Assembly: GCF_001420595.1 (NCBI RefSeq)
Contig: NZ_LJIX01000006.1
Span: forward strand, 614,361-678,360
Length of the DNA stretch: 64,000 nt
Source: Cytobacillus solani
GTDB taxonomy: Bacteria > Bacillota > Bacilli > Bacillales > Cytobacillaceae
Direction of reading: 5' to 3'
In this document: positions 1 through 8,427 of the stretch, piece after piece
Layout: the number at the start of each line of letters is the position of its first letter
Position numbering within the stretch: position 1 is the stretch's first letter
The notes under the pieces: model-generated
The model's input: the letters and a program-made list of their open reading frames with translations, nothing else
Told to the model about the DNA's origin: nothing
The model's database searches: none
Position numbers and translations under genes: made by a program

Positions 1-33
1 CATTGAAAAAGTCTAAATATAAAGGTGATCATT

Positions 34-630
34 ATGATTCTTACGAAAGAGGAACGATATGGCCAACTTGCCTTAAATAATATTATGTCATGTGTTTGGC
101 TTGGAGAATGGGACCGGTATGAAGGGATCTTTCGACATATGGATGAGGAATTGATAAAGAAATTCCCTTTCCACTCTCACTATAATCTGGAGGAAGTAAA
201 GTTATGGCATGAGAATCATTTTTTTATTCCAGGTGACTATTTTGTATCGCCTTACTTTTCCTCTTATATAAAAAAAGGGCTTGATGAACACGAGGAACGG
301 AAGAAGGATCTGCTTTGTCTGATTGGTTTATATGAAAAGATTGGTTTCTTATATCCGCTTGAAAAAGAGATTTATCCAGATCATTTTGGATGCATTACTG
401 CTTTTCTTGGTTCTGTAATCCAAGAAAGCATAAAAGCTGATGCTGAAAAGGATGAAGAGTATAAAAGCAAGCTTAATGAACTAAATCAAAATGTAATTGG
501 CCGTTATATTTTTCCTGTCCTGCAAGTATTAAGGGAAAACGCAAAACCGAAAATAAGGCATCCATTTTTTAAAGAATTTCTAAATTTTTATATTCAGATT
601 ATGACAGAGGAAATGAATGAAACTGCATGA
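34..630 (+). CDS. TorD-family molecular chaperone (198 aa)
   Basis: All-helical soluble protein of about 200 residues. It opens with the LTKEERYGQLALNNIMS type of N-terminus and carries a central YPDHFGCITAFLGSVIQES stretch. The PDH-centred motif in a helical protein of this size is typical of TorD/DmsD/NarJ-type chaperones, which bind the twin-arginine leader or apo-form of a molybdoenzyme in the cytoplasm and help cofactor insertion. The ATG at 34 is preferred over an upstream in-frame GTG at 25, because AAAGGTGAT lies just before it. The client enzyme is not in the window and may lie to the left. The family call comes from motif recognition only. An unrelated helical protein is the alternative. 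Confidence 0.6.
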   Translation: MILTKEERYGQLALNNIMSCVWLGEWDRYEGIFRHMDEELIKKFPFHSHYNLEEVKLWHENHFFIPGDYFVSPYFSSYIKKGLDEHEERKKDLLCLIGLYEKIGFLYPLEKEIYPDHFGCITAFLGSVIQESIKADAEKDEEYKSKLNELNQNVIGRYIFPVLQVLRENAKPKIRHPFFKEFLNFYIQIMTEEMNETA

Positions 631-650
631 AGAAAAATAAGGTAATAGAA

Positions 651-679
651 AAATACAGCCTATAAAAGGCTGTATTTTT
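651..679. terminator. bidirectional intrinsic terminator
   Basis: AAATACAGCC and GGCTGTATTT pair around a 7-nt loop. T-runs lie on the + side and A-runs (T on the minus strand) on the other. It lies between the convergent TorD-like gene and yfkK and overlaps the yfkK stop codon, so it probably ends both transcripts. Confidence 0.8.
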
Positions 680-905
680 ACTTGTTTTTCCTAAGGCTGC
701 CCAGTTCCTCTACTAATGCCTGCATTTCATTGGGACTAAAGGAGTTCTTCTTCATGACAAGGTCATAAATATCTTTTAATTCCTCGTACATTTCCTCATC
801 GAAATGTGATGGTTTAATGGCTCCTAAGTTTAATACCTTAAGCTTATTCTTAATTTCTTCAATCATGTACTCTACATTTTCAGTTGACTTTATAGTAAGA
901 TTCAC
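678..905 (-). CDS. yfkK: YfkK family protein (DUF1128), 75 aa
   Basis: A small, acidic, helical protein that matches the DUF1128/YfkK family in size and in its NLTIKSTENVEYMIEEIKNK start. The C-terminal half (SPNEMQALVEELGSLR) is also family-like. No function is established. It starts with GTG, preceded on the minus strand by GGGAGGGGATG as ribosome binding site. Its position beside yfkJ, on the opposite strand, matches the B. subtilis neighbourhood, which supports the name. No membrane segment or catalytic motif is visible. Confidence 0.85.
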   Translation of the reverse strand: MNLTIKSTENVEYMIEEIKNKLKVLNLGAIKPSHFDEEMYEELKDIYDLVMKKNSFSPNEMQALVEELGSLRKNK

Positions 906-974
906 CTAGACATCCCCTCCCAGAACTATCATATTCAGCTTGTAACAAAAAAATTAGTGTTTTTTTCTGTTTTA

Positions 975-1133
975 GATAACTGTCTAGCTGCAGCACCCAG
1001 CAACTATAGGCCTTCCGTTTCCTGCGATAGGTCAAGCACGAATGCGCTAACGCTCTTCGTGTTTCCTTTATCGAAAGAACCGGTCCTTCTGCGTTTGTAC
1101 GGCGATGACCAAGGCGCTTCCGCATTTCTAATA
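975..1133 (+). repeat. dispersed ~155-bp repeat, copy A (diverged)
   Basis: Runs from TGTCTAGCTGCAGCACCC to GACCAAGGCGCTTCCGCAT. It shares its 3' two thirds (CGCTAACGCTCTTCGTG onward) with copy B but is more diverged at its 5' half. The ends carry complementary AGCGCC/GGCGCT cores. It is non-coding. Short open frames inside it recur in other copies as a by-product of the repeat. Confidence 0.85.
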
Positions 1134-1158
1134 ATAAGAAAGTGTAATTTTGGAGTTA

Positions 1159-1318
1159 GAGAATTGTCTAGCTCCAGCGCCTATCGCCTATCAAACTTCA
1201 GGTCCCCTCCCTACGATAAGTCAACATCGAATCGCTAACGCTCTTCGTGTTTCCTTTATCTCAGTCGCGGTCCTTCCAGTTTGTACGGCGATGACCAAGG
1301 CGCTTCCGCATTTCTAAT
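1159..1318 (+). repeat. dispersed ~155-bp repeat, copy B
   Basis: Begins AGAATTGTCTAGCTCCAGC and ends CCAAGGCGCTTCCGCATTT. It is in direct tandem with copy A, about 25 bp away, and is nearly the reverse complement of copies C and D at 40.2-40.5 kb. It lies in the 0.5-kb gap between yfkK and yfkJ, where no gene was seen. Confidence 0.9.
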
Positions 1319-1426
1319 AATATTCCCATCTTTCCATGTTCATTATTAAATGTCAACAGGAAATATTGATATGGGTTGCAGAAGATAGCAAGTTAGAAGA
1401 AAATAATGACAAGGAGGAATTGGAAT

Positions 1427-1897
1427 ATGATTAATGTTTTATTTGTTTGTCTAGGAAATATTTGCCGATCACCGATGGCAGAGGCGATGTTTCGAGATCT
1501 TGTTAAGAGGGAAGGATTGGAACATGAGGTTCATGTTGATTCTGCAGGTACAGGGGACTGGCATGTTGGAAGTCCACCACATGAAGGAACGCGAGGCATT
1601 TTGACAAAATACAATATTGATGCAGAAGGCCTCTGTGCGAGGCAAATTCGAGAAAGTGACTTACATGATTTTCAATACATAGTGGCAATGGATGCTTCTA
1701 ATGTTCAAAATATCGAGAAGCTGATTAAGGGAAATTCTCATTCACATATTGTTAGGCTCCTTGATTATGTCGATGAAAAACAAGAAAAAGATATACCGGA
1801 TCCTTATTTTACGGGGGATTTTGAGGAAACATATGAACTCGTGAAAATAGGCTGTACAAATTTATTAAAAGAAGTGCGCAGGAACCATAATATATAA
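1427..1897 (+). CDS. yfkJ: low-molecular-weight protein tyrosine phosphatase (156 aa)
   Basis: Cytoplasmic phosphatase that removes phosphate from tyrosine through a cysteinyl-phosphate intermediate. The N-terminal P-loop CLGNICRSP holds the catalytic Cys8 and Arg14 (CX5R). The general-acid Asp lies in the late DPYFTGDFEETYELV motif, both typical of the LMW-PTP family. The length equals that of B. subtilis YfkJ. The ATG at 1427 is chosen because AAGGAGGAAT lies 7 nt upstream; the in-frame ATG at 1406 would put that site inside the gene. It heads a likely yfkJ-yfkI-yfkH operon. Substrates cannot be told from sequence. Confidence 0.93.
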   Translation: MINVLFVCLGNICRSPMAEAMFRDLVKREGLEHEVHVDSAGTGDWHVGSPPHEGTRGILTKYNIDAEGLCARQIRESDLHDFQYIVAMDASNVQNIEKLIKGNSHSHIVRLLDYVDEKQEKDIPDPYFTGDFEETYELVKIGCTNLLKEVRRNHNI

Positions 1898-1917
1898 GAA
1901 AGTGAGTGTGTGAAAAA

Positions 1918-2253
1918 ATGGGGAGATCTTTATTTTGGAAAGGTGTATTTTTAGGTGCGATAGCAGGTGGTGCATTAAGCTTATTTGATAAGGACACGAG
2001 ACAAGCTGTTGCAGCAAATTGTAAAAAGACAACGGGTGAGATTACACATTATATAAAGCATCCTAACGAGGCGATTAGTCAAGTGAAAGAAATGACAAAT
2101 AAGGTGAAAACAACGATTGAGCAAGTCACTACTGATGTTTCCTTTATTGCCAGCAAAGTGGAAGAATTAAAGGATGGGACAGCAGATATTGCTGGACTGG
2201 AAGATGATTTTGATGATTCCTATAAAGAGTGGCCAATAGAAGATAAGAATTAA
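1918..2253 (+). CDS. yfkI: YtxH-domain protein YfkI (111 aa)
   Basis: Small protein with one N-terminal hydrophobic segment (GVFLGAIAGGALSLFDKDTR), followed by a lysine- and threonine-rich helical tail likely to form a coiled coil. This is the YtxH/gas-vesicle-like layout, in which the Gly-rich membrane helix is followed by a cytosolic tail. It begins 20 nt after yfkJ and ends 28 nt before yfkH, so all three are probably co-transcribed. The ATG at 1918 gives the compact start MGRSLFWKG. A GTG at 1906 is possible, as the ribosome site (AAAGTGAG) is weak for both. Function unknown. Confidence 0.82.
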   Translation: MGRSLFWKGVFLGAIAGGALSLFDKDTRQAVAANCKKTTGEITHYIKHPNEAISQVKEMTNKVKTTIEQVTTDVSFIASKVEELKDGTADIAGLEDDFDDSYKEWPIEDKN

Positions 2254-2281
2254 GCACAAATGAAATGGGGGAGGTGTTGAA

Positions 2282-3106
2282 ATGGGACAAGCATTCAGGA
2301 CCCTTATTCCGAGGTTAGTAAAAAGAATATTTGCAAATGATCTATTTGGTCTTGCTGCTCAATTGGCCTATTTCTTCCTGCTCTCGCTCTTTCCATTACT
2401 TCTATTTTTAGTTACTCTCTTGCCTTATTTGCCAATCACTCAGGAGGATATCCTTGGAGTGATCCGTGATTTTGCACCAGGAGATAGCATGAAATTAATT
2501 GAAACAAATATTAATGAACTCTCACAAAAAAACGGAAAGCTCCTTTCCTTTGGAATCATCGCAACCATTTGGTCAGCATCAAATGGAATTAACGCAATTG
2601 TTAAAGCGCTGAATTCAGCTTACGAAGTAGAGGAGAGCCGTCCTTTTCTTATTGCAAGGGGTATGGCGATTTTATTTACCTTTGCGATGCTATTTGTTTT
2701 TGTCGTTGCTTTGCTTCTTCCGGTATTTGGCAAGCTGATTGGGGTCTATTTATTTGCTAAGTTGGGCCTTTCTGATGAGTTTATGTCGATATGGAATACG
2801 CTTAGGTGGCTCGTAAGTTCGATTATTTTGTTCATTGTGTTTACAGGGCTTTATTGGATCGCCCCTAATAAAAAATTAAAGTGTATAACTGTTATTCCAG
2901 GCGCTATATTTGCTACAGTCGGCTGGGCTATATCATCTCTCGCTTTTTCCTTTTATGTGACGAATTTTGGCAATTACTCCGCTACTTATGGAAGCATTGG
3001 TGCAATCATTGTATTGATGATCTGGTTTTATTTAACAGGGGTCATCATCATTATTGGCGGAGAAATCAATGCCATCTACAGTAAATACAAAAGGGATGAC
3101 TGTTAA
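2282..3106 (+). CDS. yfkH: YihY/virulence-factor BrkB-family membrane protein (274 aa)
   Basis: Integral membrane protein with about six transmembrane helices. It has the family's N-terminal AAQLAYFFLLSLFPLLLFLV segment and the late YGSIGAIIVLMIWFYLTG and GGEINAIY motifs. The family was once annotated as RNase BN, but that activity belongs to another protein; its real role is unsettled. The start has a strong site (GGGGGAGGTG) 6-7 nt before the ATG. It is the last gene of the yfkJIH cluster and matches B. subtilis YfkH in length and position. Confidence 0.9.
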   Translation: MGQAFRTLIPRLVKRIFANDLFGLAAQLAYFFLLSLFPLLLFLVTLLPYLPITQEDILGVIRDFAPGDSMKLIETNINELSQKNGKLLSFGIIATIWSASNGINAIVKALNSAYEVEESRPFLIARGMAILFTFAMLFVFVVALLLPVFGKLIGVYLFAKLGLSDEFMSIWNTLRWLVSSIILFIVFTGLYWIAPNKKLKCITVIPGAIFATVGWAISSLAFSFYVTNFGNYSATYGSIGAIIVLMIWFYLTGVIIIIGGEINAIYSKYKRDDC

Positions 3107-3196
3107 AAATATGCTATAAGTTTCCTATGATAAAAATAATCTTCTGTTAAAGAATAAGACAGGGGGAAATGATTTATTATCAAAGGAGGCAATCAA

Positions 3197-3301
3197 ATGA
3201 CAAAGCAAACAAAAAAAGACGGTGGAACCAAGCAAAAGGGCAAGAACAAGCCGAAGCAAAAAACATCCGGATCTGCTAACGGACAAAATGGATATCATTA
3301 A
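3197..3301 (+). CDS. small basic hydrophilic protein (34 aa)
   Basis: A 34-residue frame starting MTKQTKKDGGTKQKGKNK and ending NGQNGYH. It is rich in Lys, Gln, Gly and Asn with no hydrophobic core. An excellent ribosome site (CAAAGGAGG) sits 7 nt before the ATG and an intrinsic terminator follows 4 nt after the stop, so the unit looks expressed. Composition recalls small spore-associated proteins of bacilli, but I do not recognise the family. It lies just after the yfkJIH cluster and converges on the metal ATPase. Confidence 0.6.
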   Translation: MTKQTKKDGGTKQKGKNKPKQKTSGSANGQNGYH

Positions 3302-3305
3302 GAAA

Positions 3306-3325
3306 AGCCCGGGGAATCCCGGGCT
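3306..3325. terminator. GC-rich bidirectional terminator
   Basis: AGCCCGGG pairs with CCCGGGCT around a 4-nt loop. Reading leftward, the minus strand continues into TTTTCTT, so it ends the metal ATPase transcript and probably also the small gene on the + strand. Confidence 0.8.
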
Positions 3326-3329
3326 CCTC

Positions 3330-5255
3330 TTATGATTTTAAAAGTCTTAAGCTATTAAGGATAACTAGAATGGTGCTGCCTTCATGAGCGATCACACCAA
3401 ATGGAAGATCCACAAATTGAAGAAAGTTAGATGCGATTAAGAACATAATCACGGTAATAGAAAAGACGACATTTTGCTTGATGATTCGATTCATTCGTTT
3501 AGAAAGCTGAATGGCATCAGAAATACGAGGCAAATCGTTTTTCATGAGAACCACATCTGCCGTTTCGAGCGCGACATCAGAGCCTTCCCCCATGGCAATC
3601 CCAACATTAGCAGTGGCAAGGGCGGGAGCGTCATTAATTCCATCTCCAACCATTGCAACATTGCTATGTGTTTCCTTAAGCTTTTTTAAGTGCTCCACTT
3701 TGTTTTCGGGTAAACATTCGGCAATAAAGTCATCTAAGTGGGCTTCTTTTGCAATGGCTTTCCCTGTTTTTTGGCTGTCACCAGTTAGCATAATTGTATA
3801 AATGCCTTGGGTTTTTAATTGATCAATTGCTTTTTTGGTCTCTTCACGAACCACATCTTGCAGAGCGATGAGCCCAGCTATTTCATCGTTTTTTTGAACA
3901 AAAACAACGGTTTTACCTTGACAGGCCATTCGTTCCAAGGCGCCATTTGAAAAGTTTTCGGCTGCTTCAAGCCCAACAAATGATGCTTTGCCAATTTTCC
4001 ACTCATCCTCAAGCAAGGAAGCCTTTACTCCCCAGCCTGGAACATCCTCCATCCTTTCTGGAGTAATCAATGCCTTATCCAAAGTCTTCTTTGCATAATT
4101 AACAATAGCGTTTGCTAATGGATGTGTAGAGTGACTTTCAATGGAGGCAGCAATTAACAAAACTTCCTCACTAGAAACGCAATCGGCCGCAATAATATCA
4201 GTTACTTCAGGTTTTCCCTTTGTTAATGTACCTGTTTTATCAAATGCAATGGCTTTTAAATGGCTTAAGTTTTCTAAATGGACGCCTCCTTTAAAAAGGA
4301 TCCCATGCCTTGCTCCGTTTGAAATAGCTGATAAGGTAGCAGGCATAATGGAGGCAACTAAAGCACAGGGAGAAGCAACAACAAGTAAGATCATGGCCCG
4401 GTAAAAGGTTTCCATCCAGCTCCATCCTAACAGGAAGTGAGGAAGAAACATCATCAATACAACAACTGTTAAGATCACCTTGACATAAGTGCCTTCAAAT
4501 TTTTCAATAAAAAGCTGTGAAGGGGATTTTTCACTTTGTGCCGATTGAACAAGCTGAATGATCTTTTGAAATAGAGTTTCACTGTTTGGCTTTGTAATTT
4601 CAACTGTAATCGCCCCATTTAAATTAACTGTTCCAGCGAAAACGGCATCCTCTTTATCTTTAGATACAGGGATGGATTCACCAGTAATTGCTGCCTCATC
4701 AATGGTAGTATGGCCTTTGGCGATTTTACCGTCAGAAGGAATGCGTTCACCTGGTTTTACTAATATGAAATCTCCGATGACTAATTCGGAAACATGGATT
4801 TTTTCCTCATATCCATCATTGATTCGTAAGGCTTGCTCCGGCTGAAGCTCCATTAATGCCGAAATCTCTTTATGACTTTTATTCATCGTATAGGTTTCCA
4901 TGGCTCCACTTACTGCAAAGATAAAGATCAGTATGGCACCTTCTGTCCAGTAGCCAATTAGGCATGAGCCAATGGCTGCAAAAATCATAAGCATCTCTAC
5001 ATTTAATTCTTTATTCGCAATTGTTTCTTCGATGCCTTCCTTTGCTTTAGCAAAGCCGCCAATAATAAAGGCTATTATATATGTGACAATTGAAGCAGTT
5101 GCAAGCTCATTTTTGTCTAAAAGCCAGCCAGCTGCAATAAGAACACCGCTTAGGAGCGCAGCGATTAATTCTGCATGCGGCTTTGCTTTTTCAAATAAGG
5201 TACTGTTCTCTGCTAATGATGAACTTTGGGTTAAGGTTTTCACTTCAGAACTCAT
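3330..5255 (-). CDS. P1B-type metal-exporting ATPase, PfeT/ZosA-like (641 aa)
   Basis: Membrane ATPase that exports a transition metal. It has paired N-terminal helices, the actuator motif TGES, the membrane motif SPCALVAS, the phosphorylation site DKTGTLTKG and the hinge GDGINDAPAL. A late HEGSTILVILNSLR helix completes it. The SPC plus HEG(S/G)T pair is the mark of the P1B-4 subgroup, to which B. subtilis PfeT/ZosA (Fe(II) efflux, earlier assigned to zinc) belongs. There is no N-terminal CxxC metal-binding domain. The ATG at 5255 follows AAAGGAGGAATATC; a longer frame reaches 5393 but has no such site. The exact metal is inference; a PerR site was looked for and not firmly found. Confidence 0.88.
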   Translation of the reverse strand: MSSEVKTLTQSSSLAENSTLFEKAKPHAELIAALLSGVLIAAGWLLDKNELATASIVTYIIAFIIGGFAKAKEGIEETIANKELNVEMLMIFAAIGSCLIGYWTEGAILIFIFAVSGAMETYTMNKSHKEISALMELQPEQALRINDGYEEKIHVSELVIGDFILVKPGERIPSDGKIAKGHTTIDEAAITGESIPVSKDKEDAVFAGTVNLNGAITVEITKPNSETLFQKIIQLVQSAQSEKSPSQLFIEKFEGTYVKVILTVVVLMMFLPHFLLGWSWMETFYRAMILLVVASPCALVASIMPATLSAISNGARHGILFKGGVHLENLSHLKAIAFDKTGTLTKGKPEVTDIIAADCVSSEEVLLIAASIESHSTHPLANAIVNYAKKTLDKALITPERMEDVPGWGVKASLLEDEWKIGKASFVGLEAAENFSNGALERMACQGKTVVFVQKNDEIAGLIALQDVVREETKKAIDQLKTQGIYTIMLTGDSQKTGKAIAKEAHLDDFIAECLPENKVEHLKKLKETHSNVAMVGDGINDAPALATANVGIAMGEGSDVALETADVVLMKNDLPRISDAIQLSKRMNRIIKQNVVFSITVIMFLIASNFLQFVDLPFGVIAHEGSTILVILNSLRLLKS

Positions 5256-5345
5256 GATATTCCTCCTTTGTATGATGAATTTAGACTTTTTGTTATTCTT
5301 GTTGAGAAAAATAATCAACGTCAATTGCCCTATAAAACGACGAAA

Positions 5346-5367
5346 GCTGCCGCCCAAAGGCGACAGC
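5346..5367 (-). terminator. intrinsic terminator after yfkF
   Basis: On the minus strand GCTGTCGCC pairs with GGCGGCAGC through one G-U wobble and a TTTG loop, then TTTCGTCGTTTT. The wobble closes only on this strand, so the RNA acts leftward. It sits about 90 nt after the yfkF stop and 90 nt before the ATPase start, and could also act as a leader attenuator of the ATPase gene. Confidence 0.6.
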
Positions 5368-5455
5368 AAAAAATCATTGTAGACACAAGTCATTTATTAT
5401 TATTATTTATAGTTTACTATATATGAAATGCAATGAACAGGGAAATGTTTCTTTA

Positions 5456-6640
5456 TTAACTATTAAAATATGATTCTTTATTTGGTACAGCTTGCTTTTG
5501 TCCAAAAATTACAACGATCAGGAAAATGAACAAAAGCATTATGCTTATAATATTAAAAAAACTGATTGATTTAAAGTATTGAATAAAAACCCCGCCGAGA
5601 TATGGTCCGATTAAACTCCCAATACTAAAAGCAACCCCGCAGAGAAGGTTTCCTGTCGGAAGTAAATTCTTCGGCATTAAGTCAGTCATAAAACTGATGC
5701 CTAGAGAAAAGGTTGAACCGACAACCATTCCCGCAATAAATAGGCAAATCGTTAGAGCAATGATGCTTTCTTCCATGAAACTTGCCGCCGTAAAGCTTAA
5801 AAAACCAGCAAATAAAATAATCATCAATATGTTTCTTCTTCCATATTTATCACTAAGAATCCCCAGTGGCAATTGAAAAACAATGGCCCCAATTGCAAAG
5901 GAGGTGAGCAGGATGGATACACTGGATACCTCAAGCCCGATCCTAAGCCCGTATACAGGAAAGCTCCCATTTAATGAAGCTTCGAGAAATCCATAGCCTA
6001 AAGGAGGCAGGAATGCAACCCAGCCATATTTCGTTGCTTTTTTAAAACGCTTGATTGTTTCTTTTAATGAATTCACCTCGATCGTTTGTTCAGGAAAATC
6101 ATTTTTTAATGTGAAAATGAATACCCAGGCAATAAGGCAAAGGGCAGATGAGATAATAAAAGGCAAAGTCTCATTTACTTTGACAAGCGGTGCCATTAAA
6201 GGTCCAATGGCAAACCCAACGCCAAAAAATAATCCATATAAGGAAATATTCCGTCCTCTTTTATGCTCAGGCGATGAAGAAGTAATCCATGTTTGTGTCC
6301 CAAAGTGTAGGGCATGATCACCGATTCCAATTAACAGCCTTAGGATGAACCAAAACCAAAAGGATTTCCAAAAAGGAAAGAGAACTAGCGAGAGCACAAC
6401 TAGAAATCCACCAAGAATAATGACTGGTTTATAGCCATATTTTCTTAAGGGATATTCCATAAAAGGGGAAATGAGTAAGATGCCAATATATAACCCTGTC
6501 GCATTTAGCCCATTCAAACTTGAGGAAATTCCTTCATTTTCAAAAATGATAGCGATTAAAGGAAGCAGCATCCCCTGACTAAACCCGGAAATAGCTACAA
6601 TACTAACTAATATCCAAAACCTTGTATTTTCTTTATTCAT
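5456..6640 (-). CDS. yfkF: MFS transporter YfkF (394 aa)
   Basis: Major facilitator protein with about twelve transmembrane helices. The loop-2 region (YPLRKYGYKPVIILGG) and the loop-8 motif LGILSDKYGRRN, the hallmark Asp-(K/R)-x-Gly-(R/K)-Arg signature, are both visible. It follows AGAGGGATT on the minus strand. Size and position next to yfkE match B. subtilis YfkF, an uncharacterised exporter-like MFS protein. Substrate cannot be told from sequence. The intrinsic terminator at 5346-5367 probably ends the transcript. Confidence 0.87.
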   Translation of the reverse strand: MNKENTRFWILVSIVAISGFSQGMLLPLIAIIFENEGISSSLNGLNATGLYIGILLISPFMEYPLRKYGYKPVIILGGFLVVLSLVLFPFWKSFWFWFILRLLIGIGDHALHFGTQTWITSSSPEHKRGRNISLYGLFFGVGFAIGPLMAPLVKVNETLPFIISSALCLIAWVFIFTLKNDFPEQTIEVNSLKETIKRFKKATKYGWVAFLPPLGYGFLEASLNGSFPVYGLRIGLEVSSVSILLTSFAIGAIVFQLPLGILSDKYGRRNILMIILFAGFLSFTAASFMEESIIALTICLFIAGMVVGSTFSLGISFMTDLMPKNLLPTGNLLCGVAFSIGSLIGPYLGGVFIQYFKSISFFNIISIMLLFIFLIVVIFGQKQAVPNKESYFNS

Positions 6641-6826
6641 TATGAATCCCTCTATTTCTTTTACGCACTCATTAATGATGGTACTCGAGAATAATGGGGA
6701 ATGGCAAGAAAAATAATGTTTTTAAATTGATTGTCAGGGAAGAATAATATGACATATTAAGGAGAAAAAGAGTGGAGCATGGCTGAGCCGAAAGTGAATT
6801 TTGCTTAGAAGGGATGATTCAATATA

Positions 6827-7885
6827 ATGAATAAAGTTTTTATGGTATTAGTATTAGCGGGTGTTCCGCTATCTGTCATCGGGACGCTAATGCATTGGTC
6901 AAGTATTATCCTATTTATTGTCTATTGCTTAACCATTATTGCATTGGCAAGTTTTATGGGGAGAGCAACTGAAAGTCTGGCAATTGTAGCTGGACCAAGG
7001 ATTGGCGGGTTGTTGAATGCGACATTTGGAAATGCTGTTGAACTAATTATTTCGATTTTTGCGCTTAAAGAGGGCCTGATTGGCGTTGTCTTAGCTTCAT
7101 TAACTGGATCTGTATTGGGGAATTTATTATTAGTTGCCGGTTTATCCTTTTTTATCGGTGGTCTTAAATATAAACGCCAAACCTTTAATGTTTTTGACGC
7201 AAGACATAATTCTGGTCTGCTCATGTTTGGAGTCATTGTCGCTTTTGTAATCCCAGAAATTTTTTCTCAGACAATGACCGAAAGCAAAACATTAAGTTTT
7301 AGTGTTGGGATTTCTATTATATTGATTGTTTTGTATCTAGCAGCTTTATTTTTCAAGCTTGTTACCCATCGTGGGGTATACCAGACAGATAACGTGAGCG
7401 AAGTTCGGCATGAAGAGGAAGAGCCAGAGTGGGGGAAAGGTAAAGCCATTACAGTTCTTCTGCTTGCAACAATAGCAGTCGCATATGTTTCCGAAAATTT
7501 AGTACACACATTTGAAACTGTTGGGGAAACCTTTGGCTGGTCAGAGTTGTTTATCGGGGTTGTTATTGTTGCTATTGTAGGGAATGCTGCTGAACATGCA
7601 TCAGCAATTATTATGGCTTATAAGAACAAAATGGACATTGCCGTTGAAATTGCGATTGGCTCAACCTTACAAGTAGCGATGTTCGTCGCACCTCTGCTTG
7701 TTTTAATATCCTTAATGTTTCCTACTGCAATGCCTTTAGTATTTACTCTTCCAGAGCTCATAACGATGGTCACAGCAGCCTTGCTTATGATCATCATTTC
7801 GAATGATGGCGAAACGAATTGGTTTGAGGGGGCAACATTGCTTGCTGCTTATTTAATAATGGGGATCGGCTTTTATCTGCTATAA
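6827..7885 (+). CDS. yfkE: Ca2+/H+ antiporter, CAX/ChaA family (352 aa)
   Basis: Eleven-helix cation/proton exchanger of the cytoplasmic membrane. The two inverted alpha-repeats are clear: GNAVELIISIFALKEG near residues 65-80 and GNAAEHASAIIMAYKNK near 254-270. Each carries the Glu that binds calcium in CAX proteins. A charged loop (SEVRHEEEEPEWGKGK) joins the halves. B. subtilis YfkE, a structurally studied Ca2+/H+ exchanger, has nearly the same length and neighbours. The ATG follows AGAAGGGATGA; the nearer ATG at 6814 stops at once. It is transcribed alone, divergent from yfkF. Confidence 0.93.
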   Translation: MNKVFMVLVLAGVPLSVIGTLMHWSSIILFIVYCLTIIALASFMGRATESLAIVAGPRIGGLLNATFGNAVELIISIFALKEGLIGVVLASLTGSVLGNLLLVAGLSFFIGGLKYKRQTFNVFDARHNSGLLMFGVIVAFVIPEIFSQTMTESKTLSFSVGISIILIVLYLAALFFKLVTHRGVYQTDNVSEVRHEEEEPEWGKGKAITVLLLATIAVAYVSENLVHTFETVGETFGWSELFIGVVIVAIVGNAAEHASAIIMAYKNKMDIAVEIAIGSTLQVAMFVAPLLVLISLMFPTAMPLVFTLPELITMVTAALLMIIISNDGETNWFEGATLLAAYLIMGIGFYLL

Positions 7886-7911
7886 AAAGTTCAATTTACA
7901 ATGAAAATGGT

Positions 7912-8003
7912 GTTTGCAAATAAAGAGGGCTGATTTGCAAATAAAAATGAGAATACGCAAAAAAGGCGGAGTTTGCAAATAAAAATGAGAATATGTAAAA
8001 AAG
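7912..8003. repeat. short AT-rich direct-repeat array downstream of yfkE
   Basis: TTTGCAAATAAA occurs three times (near 7913, 7934, 7972). The last two copies extend to an exact 22-bp repeat spaced 38 bp apart, each followed by a (C/T)G(C/T)AAAAAA tail. There is no coding potential. It is similar in style to the arrays at 18650 and 60200. Confidence 0.8.
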
Positions 8004-8040
8004 TTGTTTGCTTATTATAAATAGTGTTTTCCTACAAAAA

Positions 8041-8070
8041 AACGACTCTGTGATAATCACAGAGTCGTTT
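8041..8070. terminator. strong bidirectional terminator after yfkE
   Basis: A perfect 12-bp stem, AACGACTCTGTG with CACAGAGTCGTT, closes an ATAAT loop. An A-run precedes it and a T-run follows. It ends the yfkE transcript, which therefore includes the repeat array. Confidence 0.85.
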
Positions 8071-8427
8071 CTATTCATCCGGTTAAAAAAGGAATGTCAA
8101 TCTACTCGCTTGAAAAGGCATTGATCACCAACTTTCATGTTGTTATTTGACCACAAAACCTATGTTGGAACGATGATTTCTATTCAATAAAAATGCCATC
8201 CTCCTTTATTAGTAAGCGAATCGACTTAACGGCCCTCCTTTTTCTTTTAAAGTAAATTTATTATATGTTAATTATTAACATTTGTAAATATTCTGATTTT
8301 TACAAATGTGTTACAAAATAGATGTGATAGAATGCAATTTTATTTCTAGGAATGGATAATATTACAGGACTCCGAAAAAACTATAAGCAAGCCTGAAAAG
8401 ATTGTGAATTGAAAGGAGTTTATCAGC
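8071..8427. other. gene-free stretch upstream of yfkD
   Basis: AT-rich, 357 bp. I see no convincing gene. On the minus strand two AAAGGAGG-like sites occur (near 8195 and 8235) without a usable start at the right distance. It presumably holds the yfkD promoter, but no clear sigma-A pair was found, and a sporulation-sigma promoter could not be assigned. Confidence 0.4.

Noticed and set aside
880-1238. Open frames on both strands between yfkK and yfkJ
   Set aside because: They lie mainly in repeat copies A and B. The same peptide pieces (SSSAYRLSNFR) recur in the copies at 40 kb, so they come from the repeat and not from a gene.
5370-5430. PerR box before the metal ATPase
   Set aside because: The AT-rich stretch matches the consensus only loosely (about 11 of 14) and low-complexity TTA repeats explain it. 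Its side of the terminator at 5346-5367 also fits poorly.
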